Below, in pieces: positions 24,855 through 32,031 of a DNA stretch of 49,131 bases; position 1 is the first letter of the stretch; every line of letters begins with the position of its first letter. Position numbers and translations under genes: made by a program. The stretch is from the NCBI RefSeq assembly GCF_004684805.1, contig NZ_SRID01000008.1:1-49131 (forward strand). Direction: 5' to 3'. The notes below the pieces were generated by a model. The model saw nothing but the letters and a program-made list of their open reading frames with translations. It searched no databases and was not told the DNA's origin. This DNA comes from Streptomyces palmae (GTDB taxonomy: Bacteria > Actinomycetota > Actinomycetes > Streptomycetales > Streptomycetaceae).

Positions 24855-25289
24855 CGCCGCCGCTTTCTTGTTCGTCTGTTCTACTGAGGCTTCTGCGGAA
24901 GGGTACGTAAGCGGGGGCGGGGACGCCAAACCCGTACCCGACCAGGGCCTTCGCGGCCCGCGAGGCAGCCCCTGGGGGCGCCGCCTGACGGCGCGCGCCG
25001 GAGGTGGCGGACAGGGCGCGGGCGCCGGGGCGCACGGCGGTGGGGCGTCGCGGTCCGTCTCACGTCCAGCGCCCCGGAAACCGGCTCCCGGCAGCTGACG
25101 TCCGGTGCCCGGCACGGTGTTCGCCGCCGCACCGGCCGAGGGCGAGTGGCCCCGGCCGATCCTGGACGAGCGGCCACCGCCCCGCTCCGGCAGGCGGCCG
25201 GGCGTCGACGGCCTTCCAGTGTCCGGGATGTCCGGCGGCCGGACCGCCAACTCCCCCCGATCCTCCGGAAAGCCCGGCGCGGCCACCCA

Positions 25290-25309
25290 CACTCATGCGA
25301 CACTGAGTG
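25290..25309 (+). promoter_or_regulatory. Inverted repeat CACTCA-N8-TGAGTG before the GS-like gene
   Basis: Perfect 6-bp arms (25290-25295, 25304-25309) lie 27 bp before the GTG of the glutamine-synthetase-like gene, a position suited to a repressor. The remaining 24855-25289 between the divergent SDR and GS-like genes shows no gene. Confidence 0.4.
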
Positions 25310-25336
25310 ACGAATCGACTGCGGAGGGGAGTCGCC

Positions 25337-26692
25337 GTGAGCGAGCATCAGGAGCAGGTCCATGCCCGGGCCCGCCAGGAGATGGACCGGCTGACCGCGG
25401 CCGGTATCCATGGCACCGCCCTGACCTGGGTGGACAACGCGGGGCTGACCCGGGTCAAGGGGGTACCCACCGCGCGCCTGGCGCAGGCCGCCTGCCAGGG
25501 GGTGGGCATGTCCCCGGTCTTCGACGTGTTCCTGCTGGACGACTCCCTCACCCGCAGCCGCCATGTGCACGGCCCGGACGGCGATCTGCGGTTGATCCCG
25601 GACCTGGAGCGGCTGACCGTGCTCGCCGCCCAACCCGGCTGGGCCTGGGCCCCGGTGGACCGCTACGACCAGCAGGGCGAGCCGCACCCGGTCTGCCAGC
25701 GGCGGTTCACCCGCCGGATGGCCGACCTCGCCCGGCGGCGCGGTCTGGAGGTCAGGATGGGCTTCGAGACCGAGTGGGTGGTCACCGCTGCCGAGGCGCC
25801 CGAGTCCGAACTGCGCTACGCGGCCGCCGGCCCGGCGTACGGAATGGCCCGCCTGGTGGAGCTCTCCGACTATCTGGCCGCCCTGCTGGAGGCCCTGCAC
25901 GCCCAGCGGGTGGAGGTGCTCCAGCTCCACCCCGAGTACGCGCCGGGGCAGTTCGAGATCTCGGTGGCCCCCGCCGCCCCGGTCGGCGCGGCGGACCTGT
26001 GCGTGCTGGTGCGGGAGACGATCCGGGCGGTCTCGACCCGGCATGGTCTGGCCCCGGCCTTCGGGCCGGTGGTGCGGCCCGGCTCCGTGGGCAACGGCGG
26101 CCATCTGCACTTCAGTCTGTGGCGCCAGGGCCGCAATCTGCACCAGGGCGGCGAGGGGCCGTACGGGATGACCGCGACCGGTGAGGCGTTCCTCGCCGGT
26201 GTGCTGCGCGAGCTGCCCGCGCTCCTGGCGATCGGCGCCCCCTCCCCCGCCAGCTACCTCCGGCTGGAACCCTCGCGCTGGGCCGGTGTCTTCCAGTGCT
26301 GGGGACTGGAGAACCGCGAGGCCGCCCTGCGCTTCATCGCCGCCGCTCGGGACGCCCCCGAGACGGCCAACGCCGAGGTCAAGTGCTTCGATCCGGCGGC
26401 CAATCCCTATCTGGCCTCGGGTGCGGTGATCGCCGCCGGGCTGGCCGGGGTGGACGAGGACCTCCGGCTGCCCAAGCCGGTCGCCGGTGATCCGGCCGAG
26501 GTCGGCACCGCCCCCCGGCTGCCCACCTCGCTGCCCGAGGCGCTGGCCCACTTCGAGCAGTCCGCGGTGCTGCGTGCGGCGCTGGGCGATCCGCTCTTCG
26601 AGTCGGTCGCGGCGGTGCGGCGGGCCGAGGCCGCGCTGTTCGACGGGGCCGATCCGGAGTCCATCGCCGCCGCGACCCGCCGCCGGTACTGA
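25337..26692 (+). CDS. Glutamine synthetase-like enzyme (gamma-glutamyl ligase type)
   Basis: A 451-residue member of the GS fold that probably couples glutamate to an amine other than ammonia. Seen: FETEWVV with metal-binding Glu, the EYAPGQFEISVAP strand, nucleotide-loop GNGGHLHFSL, GLENREAALRF and the C-terminal EVKCFDPAANPYLASGAV, where canonical GS has Arg for the Lys of EVK. GTG 25337 is preceded by GGAGGGGA. The amidohydrolase gene starts 2 bases after its stop; together they equal a split version of fungal FluG-like proteins. The closest functional parallels in Streptomyces are GlnA-like gamma-glutamylpolyamine or ethanolamine ligases, but the substrate here is unproven. Confidence 0.88.
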   Translation: MSEHQEQVHARARQEMDRLTAAGIHGTALTWVDNAGLTRVKGVPTARLAQAACQGVGMSPVFDVFLLDDSLTRSRHVHGPDGDLRLIPDLERLTVLAAQPGWAWAPVDRYDQQGEPHPVCQRRFTRRMADLARRRGLEVRMGFETEWVVTAAEAPESELRYAAAGPAYGMARLVELSDYLAALLEALHAQRVEVLQLHPEYAPGQFEISVAPAAPVGAADLCVLVRETIRAVSTRHGLAPAFGPVVRPGSVGNGGHLHFSLWRQGRNLHQGGEGPYGMTATGEAFLAGVLRELPALLAIGAPSPASYLRLEPSRWAGVFQCWGLENREAALRFIAAARDAPETANAEVKCFDPAANPYLASGAVIAAGLAGVDEDLRLPKPVAGDPAEVGTAPRLPTSLPEALAHFEQSAVLRAALGDPLFESVAAVRRAEAALFDGADPESIAAATRRRY

Positions 26693-26693
26693 G

Positions 26694-27866
26694 ATGGCCG
26701 AGCCGCTGCCGCTGCCGGCGCTGGTGGACCAGCACTGCCACGGGGTGTTGCGCGACGATCTGTCCGATGAGCGGTTCGAGTCGCTGCTCACCGAGTCGGA
26801 CGCGCCCGCCGCCCCCGGGACCGGTTTCTTCGACACCCAGTTGGGCTTCGCGGTGCGCCGCTGGTGTCCGCCGCTGCTCGGTCTTTATCCGCACTGCTCG
26901 CCGGGGCGCTATCTGGCGCGCAGGCGTGAGCTGGGTGCCGGCGAGGTCAATCGGCGGCTGCTGCGCGCCGCCGGCATCGGTGTCTTCCTGGTCGACACCG
27001 GGCTGCCGGGCGAGTTGACCACCCCGTGGGAGCTGGCGACCGCGGCCGGCGGCACCGGGCATGAGATCGTCCGGCTGGAGCGGCTGGCGGAGGACGTCGC
27101 CGGGCGCCTGTCCGATCCGGGGTCCTTCGGCACCGCGGTGCGGCGCGCGGTGGACGAGGCGGCCCGTACCGCGGTGGGTTTCAAGTCGATCGCCGCCTAC
27201 CGCTGCGGCCTGGACCTCGACCCGACGCCGCCCACCGAGGCCGAGGTCCGTGCCGCCGCCGTCCGCTGGTCGGACAGCCAGAACAGCCAGAACAGTCGAG
27301 ACGGCCAGGACAGTCGGGACACAGTACGCCGGCTGACCGACCCGGTGCTGGTCCGCCATCTGCTGTGGTGCGCGGCGCGCACCGGGCTCCCCCTGCAACT
27401 GCACACCGGCTTCGGCGACCCGGACCTGACGCTGCACCGCAGCGATCCGCTGCTGCTCACCGACTTCGTCCGCGCGGTGCGCCCCACCGGCTGCACCCTG
27501 GTCCTGCTGCACTGCTACCCGTACCACCGGGGGGCCGCCTATCTGGCGCACGCCTTCCCCCATGTCTACGCCGACGTCGGGCTCTCGCTGGGGTACACCG
27601 GGGTGCGGGCACAGGCGGTGCTGGCGGAGTTCCTGGAGCTGGCGCCCTTCGGCAAGTTGCTGTTCTCCACCGACGCCCACGGGCTGGCGGAGCTGTACCT
27701 GGTCGGCGTCCGGCTGTTCCGGCGGGCACTGGGCGCTCTGCTGTCGCGCTGGGTGGCGCAGGGCGACTGGTCGCGCCGGGACGCCGAGCGGGTGGCCGTA
27801 CTGATCGCCGCCGACAACGCCCGCCGGGTGTACGGGCTCGGGCCGGGCAGCGCCGCCATCGGCTGA
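26694..27866 (+). CDS. Amidohydrolase (FluG N-terminal-like)
   Basis: A 390-residue metal-dependent hydrolase of the amidohydrolase superfamily. Metal-ligand motifs in order: DQHCHG near residue 13, LHTGFGD, LLHCYPYHRGAAYLA and FSTDAHGL. It follows the glutamine-synthetase-like gene with one base between stop and start, so both are made together, and probably works on the same gamma-glutamyl compound, for example by removing an acyl or amino group. A 9-bp tandem repeat in the middle adds the sequence SQNSQNSRDGQDSRD to a loop without disturbing the frame. Confidence 0.85.
   Translation: MAEPLPLPALVDQHCHGVLRDDLSDERFESLLTESDAPAAPGTGFFDTQLGFAVRRWCPPLLGLYPHCSPGRYLARRRELGAGEVNRRLLRAAGIGVFLVDTGLPGELTTPWELATAAGGTGHEIVRLERLAEDVAGRLSDPGSFGTAVRRAVDEAARTAVGFKSIAAYRCGLDLDPTPPTEAEVRAAAVRWSDSQNSQNSRDGQDSRDTVRRLTDPVLVRHLLWCAARTGLPLQLHTGFGDPDLTLHRSDPLLLTDFVRAVRPTGCTLVLLHCYPYHRGAAYLAHAFPHVYADVGLSLGYTGVRAQAVLAEFLELAPFGKLLFSTDAHGLAELYLVGVRLFRRALGALLSRWVAQGDWSRRDAERVAVLIAADNARRVYGLGPGSAAIG
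27273..27317 (+). repeat. Five 9-bp tandem repeats in the amidohydrolase gene
   Basis: Units GACAGCCAG, AACAGCCAG, AACAGTCGA, GACGGCCAG and GACAGTCGG follow each other. The unit is three codons long, so copy changes add or remove three polar residues in a surface loop. Confidence 0.85.
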
Positions 27867-27954
27867 GCCGGTGCCGCCGGCGGCCGGTCCACCAGCGCTC
27901 CGGTAGCGTGCGAGGGGACCAGCAGCGGGCAGTACAGCACCGGGAGCGGAACCC

Positions 27955-28746
27955 ATGAGAATCTCCGGCTCGACCGTCCTGATCACCGGGGCCACCGGCG
28001 GCATCGGCCAGACCCTGGCCCGGACCTTCGCGGCGCGGGGTGCCTCCTTGGTGCTCACCGGGCGCCGCGGTGAGGTGCTCCGTCCGCTGGCCGAGTCGCT
28101 GGGGGCACGGGCGATCACGGCCGACCTGTCCGATCGGGCCGAGGTGGCGCGGCTGGCCGAGAAGGCCGCCGACACCGACATCCTGATCGCCAACGCCGCA
28201 CTGCCCTCCAGCGGCGAGGTACTCGACTACTCCACCGAGGAGTTGGACCGCGCCCTGGAGGTGAACCTCCGGGCGCCGATAGCGCTGGCACGGCTGCTGG
28301 CCCCGCGCATGGTGCGCGACCGGCGCGGTCACATCGTGATGATCGGTTCGATATCGGGGCGCGCGGCCTCACCGGGTGCCTCGCTCTACAACGCCTCGAA
28401 GTTCGGTCTGCGTGGTTTCACCCTCGGCTTGCGGCAGGATCTGCACGGCACCGGAGTCGGTGTGTCGATCGTGCAGCCCGGATTCGTCCGGGACGCCGGA
28501 ATGTTCGCCGACGCCGGAGTGGAGGTGCCGGCCGGGGTCCGTACCGTGTCCCCCCGGCAGGTGGCGATGGCCACCGTGCGGGCCGTCGAGGCCAACCGCG
28601 CCGAGGTCAACATCGCCCCGCTGGAGTTGCGCCTGGGCAGCGCCGTGGGCAGCCTGTTCCCCTCCCTGGCGGAGAGTCTCCAGCGCCGGCTGGTGGCGGA
28701 CCTCACCCTGCGCCGGCTGGTCGAGGGGCAGCGGTCCAAGCGCTGA
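27955..28746 (+). CDS. Short-chain dehydrogenase/reductase
   Basis: Classical SDR of 263 residues using NAD(P). It has the cofactor loop TGATGGIGQ at residues 11-19, followed by TGRR (suggesting NADPH preference), NAALPSSG, the catalytic Ser in IGSISGRAASPG and the catalytic YNASK. The C-terminal part has a weakly hydrophobic helix region. ATG 27955 is preceded by GGGAGCGG. Substrate unknown; it is separated from the amidohydrolase by 88 bp with its own promoter-like TAGCGT. Confidence 0.92.
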   Translation: MRISGSTVLITGATGGIGQTLARTFAARGASLVLTGRRGEVLRPLAESLGARAITADLSDRAEVARLAEKAADTDILIANAALPSSGEVLDYSTEELDRALEVNLRAPIALARLLAPRMVRDRRGHIVMIGSISGRAASPGASLYNASKFGLRGFTLGLRQDLHGTGVGVSIVQPGFVRDAGMFADAGVEVPAGVRTVSPRQVAMATVRAVEANRAEVNIAPLELRLGSAVGSLFPSLAESLQRRLVADLTLRRLVEGQRSKR

Positions 28747-29032
28747 GCGTGCGGCCCGGACGGTATGACCGGAAGTGGCGGCCTGGGAACGCTATCGGCC
28801 TGAGATGTCTTCTCCTCACCCGTTCCGTACCCGACGATGAACGGGAGCGGTTTCTTCCTGCCCTCAGGTCCGCGGCCCGGGCCGTCCGCCGCCACCATGG
28901 GAGGGTGCGGCAGCCAACCGGGCGGGACGCCGACCGTCTTCACGCTCGGCACGACACCGTCGTCACGGGGCACCCGGCCGGGCACCGGACCGCCGTCGGT
29001 CCACCGGCCTTGACGAACGAGGGAGCGGGCCT

Positions 29033-30094
29033 ATGCGTGCGGTGGTCTTCGATGCGTTCGGGCGGCAGCCCGAGGTCCGCGAGGTGGCGGATCCGGTGCC
29101 CTCGCGCGGCGGGGCGGTCATCCAGGTGGCCGCCACGGGGCTGTGCCGCAGCGACTGGCACGGCTGGATGGGGCACGACCCCGGCATACGGCTGCCCCAT
29201 GTGCCGGGCCACGAACTGGCGGGCGTGGTCGCCGAGGTGGGCCCGGACGTGGCCAACTGGAGACCCGGGCAGCGGGTCACCGTGCCCTTCGTCTGCGCCT
29301 GCGGGCGCTGCGGGGCGTGCGCGGAAGGCGCGCAGCAGGTCTGCGAGCGGCAGACGCAACCGGGCTTCACCCACTGGGGTTCGTTCGCCGAGTACGTCCC
29401 GGTGGAGAACGCCGACGTCAACCTGGTCGGCATCCGCGACGAACTCCCCTTCGCCACCGCCGCGAGTCTGGGCTGCCACTTCGCCACCGCGTTCCGGGCG
29501 GTGGTGACCCAGGGCCGGGTCGCCCCCGGTGAGTGGGTGGCGGTGCACGGCTGCGGAGGGGTCGGGCTGTCCGCCGTGATGATCGCCGCGGCGGCCGGGG
29601 CCCGGGTGGTGGCGGTCGACATCCGCTCGCGCGCCCTGGACCTGGCCCGGCGGTTCGGTGCGGCGGTGTGCATCGACGCCTCCTCGCTGCTGGGTCCGGT
29701 GGCGGAGGCGGTACTGGACGCGACCGGCGGCGGCGCGCACCTGTCCCTGGACGCGCTGGGCAGCCCGCGCACCTGCGCCGCCTCCGTCAACAGCCTGCGG
29801 CGGCACGGCCGGCACGTCCAGGTGGGCCTGCTGCCGCCGGCGGCCGGGAACCCGATGGTGCCGATGGCCCGGGTGATCGCCCTGGAGCTCCGGCTGCTCG
29901 GCAGCCACGGCATGGCCGCGCACGCCTACGGGCCGATGATGGAGTTGGTCAAGGCGGGCAGCCTGCGGCCGGATCTCCTGGTCACCAAGGTCATAGGGCT
30001 CCAGGAGGCACCGCAGGCCCTGGTCGCGATGGGTTCCCGGTCCCACAACCGGACCGGGCTCACGGTCGTCGAACCCGGCCGCCGGGCGCCCTGA
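29033..30094 (+). CDS. Zinc-dependent alcohol dehydrogenase
   Basis: Medium-chain dehydrogenase of 353 residues. Catalytic-zinc residues lie in LCRSDWHGWMGH (Cys38 region) and GHELAG; the structural-zinc lobe is CACGRCGACAEGAQQVC; the cofactor loop is HGCGGVGLSAVMIA near residue 175, followed by VAVDIRSRAL (acidic residue, favouring NAD). Substrate unknown. ATG 29033 follows GAGGGAG. The preceding 286 bp (28747-29032) shows no gene; a strong terminator follows. Confidence 0.93.
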   Translation: MRAVVFDAFGRQPEVREVADPVPSRGGAVIQVAATGLCRSDWHGWMGHDPGIRLPHVPGHELAGVVAEVGPDVANWRPGQRVTVPFVCACGRCGACAEGAQQVCERQTQPGFTHWGSFAEYVPVENADVNLVGIRDELPFATAASLGCHFATAFRAVVTQGRVAPGEWVAVHGCGGVGLSAVMIAAAAGARVVAVDIRSRALDLARRFGAAVCIDASSLLGPVAEAVLDATGGGAHLSLDALGSPRTCAASVNSLRRHGRHVQVGLLPPAAGNPMVPMARVIALELRLLGSHGMAAHAYGPMMELVKAGSLRPDLLVTKVIGLQEAPQALVAMGSRSHNRTGLTVVEPGRRAP

Positions 30095-30113
30095 TTCCCC
30101 TGAAGCACCGCGC

Positions 30114-30140
30114 CCCGGCGGAGGGTCGGCCTCCGCCGGG
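30114..30140 (+). terminator. Terminator after the alcohol dehydrogenase
   Basis: CCCGGCGGAGG (30114-30124) and CCTCCGCCGGG (30130-30140) pair perfectly around GTCGG. It ends just before the TAGGAT element that precedes the next gene. Confidence 0.8.
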
Positions 30141-30155
30141 TAGGATCACCGACCA
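30141..30155 (+). promoter_or_regulatory. -10 element giving a probable leaderless mRNA
   Basis: TAGGAT (30141-30146) lies 8 bases before the ATG at 30155. A transcript from it would start at or within two bases of the ATG, so this gene may be translated from a leaderless mRNA; no clear -35 is seen because that place is taken by the terminator stem. Confidence 0.4.
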
Positions 30156-31946
30156 TGCTTCGGGTGCCGGTGGGGGTGGACGCGGAACGCTGGGCTACCC
30201 GGTTCGGCGGGAGCCGGGTACTGCTGGTGGTGCACAACGTCACCTCGGCGACCAGGCTGCTGGACGTCCTTCCGCTGCTCCATGACGACCTGCGGCTGCA
30301 ACTGCTGGCGACCTGCACCGGTTCCTCCCCCTTCCTGGCCGGCGTGCCCGAGCTGCTGGCCTCGGTCGGCCTGCCGGTGCTGCCCTGGGAACAGGCCGTA
30401 CGGACCCCGGTCGACCTGGTTCTCACGGCCAGTTACGGAGGCCGGCTGGAGCTCCTCCAGGGCGACATAGCGGTCCTCTCACACGGTGTCGGATACAATA
30501 AAAGGCTGGCCACACCGGACACCGGACACCGGACACCGGACACCGGACACCGGACACCCTTCGCCCGAGCCGGACCGCGCCGTGCCCGCCGCCCCCGTCT
30601 TCGGACTCTCCCGGGAGTGGCTGCTGCACCGCGGCCGCCCCATCGCCGCCGCGACCGTGCTCTCCCACCCCGAGCAGCTGGCCCGGCTCACCGATGCCTG
30701 TCCCGAGGCCGCCGCGACCGCGGTCCTCGGCGGTGACCCCTGCTACGACCGGATGCTCGCCGCCCTCCCGGACCGGGAGCGCTTCCGCCGGGCCCTGGGC
30801 GTCGGCCCCGACCAGCGGCTGATCCTGGTCAACTCGACCTGGGGGCCGCGCTCCCTGCTCGGCGACGGCGCGGCCGACCCGCTGCCCGCGCTGCTGCCCC
30901 GGCTCGCCGCCGAACTGCCGCTGGACGAGTACCGCACGGCCGCCGTGCTGCACCCCAACATCTGGTACGGCCACGGCCCCGGCCAGGTGCGGGCCTGGCT
31001 GGACCGGGCCGGGCGGGCGGGGCTCACCCTGGTGCCGCCGCTGGCCGGCTGGCGCCAGGCGCTGATAGCCGCCGACTGCGTCATCGGCGACCACGGCTCG
31101 GTCACCTTCTACGCCGCGGCCCTCGGCACCCCGGTGCTGCTCGGCGCCTTCCCGGAGGGCGACCTGGATCCGGACTCCCCGGTGGCGGCGCTGGGGCGCA
31201 CCGCGCCCCGGCTGGACCCCCGGCGGGGTCTGCGGCACCAGCTCGACCAGGTGATGGCCGGTCACGATCCGCGGCGCTACGCGGACATCACCGCCGCCAC
31301 CAGCTCGGACCCCGGCCGTTCGGCGACGCTGCTGCGCCGGCTGTGCTACCGGCTGATCGGCATCCCCGAGCCGGTGGACCCCGCCCTGCTCGACCGGCTC
31401 CCGCTGCCGGAGTTCGAGCCGGCCCGGCCCAGCGTGCCGATCCGGGTGCTCACCCGGCTGATCGGCGCGGGCCGGGGGGAGCCGCCCGGGATCGCGGTCA
31501 CCCGCTACGCCGACGCGGACCAGGATCCCGAGCCGGACGAGGAGCTGAGCGCTGCCCACACGGTCGTTCCCGAGGACACCCGCGACCCGGGCCGGCTGAG
31601 CCTGGCCGACGTGATCGTGGGCCGGGGCGCGGCCGACGACCCGCGGTGGGGGCCGCCGGGTGCCTGGGCCGCCGAGGTGCTGGACCGCCATCGGCACTGC
31701 GCGCTCGCCGTCCACACGGCAGGGCCGGACAGCTGCACGGTACGCACCCGGGCGGGCCTGACCGTACGGCTGACCGCCGCCCCCGACGCGGACGGCCGGC
31801 CGGCGCTGTGCGACCCGGCCGCCTATGCCTCGGCCCTGTACGCCTGGCTCAGCCAGGGCAAGGACCCCGCCGAGCTGATGGCGACCGGGATGACGGTGCA
31901 CACCGGCCGGGCCCGGTACCGGGTGGCGGTCCGGTCGGCCGGCTGA
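30155..31946 (+). CDS. Glycerophosphotransferase-like GT-B protein, frame broken at a 7-bp repeat (phase-off allele)
   Basis: Two halves of one protein lie in different frames. The 5' half (30155-~30555) reads SRVLLVVHNVTSATRLLDVLPLL, TCTGSSPFLAGVPELL and IAVLSHGVGYNK; the 3' half (~30530-31946) reads FGLSREWLLHRG, LGGDPCYDRMLA, VLHPNIWYGHGPGQVRAWL and ADCVIGDHGSVTFYAAALGTPVLL, the last resembling the acceptor loop of CDP-glycerol glycerophosphotransferases. They meet inside a 7-bp tandem repeat. As sequenced, the 5' frame runs to a stop at 30736 (193 residues); removing one unit joins the frames into 594 residues. An internal GTG at 30486 could also start the 3' frame (486 residues) but lacks a ribosome site. 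Related Streptomyces proteins are usually left as hypothetical. Confidence 0.8.
30512..30558 (+). repeat. Heptanucleotide tandem repeat (ACCGGAC)6
   Basis: Six exact ACCGGAC units run from 30514 to 30555 with partial units AC before and ACC after. Three units make 21 bp and encode TPDTGHR in any phase, so either frame reads a 7-residue repeat here. Seven is not divisible by three, so each gain or loss of a unit changes the downstream frame. Confidence 0.97.
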
Positions 31947-32031
31947 GGGCTGCGCCGTCCCGCACCCGCCGCCGGCTCGGTGAGCCCACCGGGGATCGCC
32001 GGGCGGCTCTTGGCGTCCGCGGCCGCTCCGG

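Noticed and set aside
28747..29032. Small gene between the SDR and alcohol dehydrogenase
   Set aside because: Only very short or compositionally biased frames; no ribosome site with a sensible product.
30512..30558. CRISPR-like or protein-binding repeat
   Set aside because: Units are 7 bp and contiguous without spacers, inside a coding region; a simple-sequence slippage tract explains it better.
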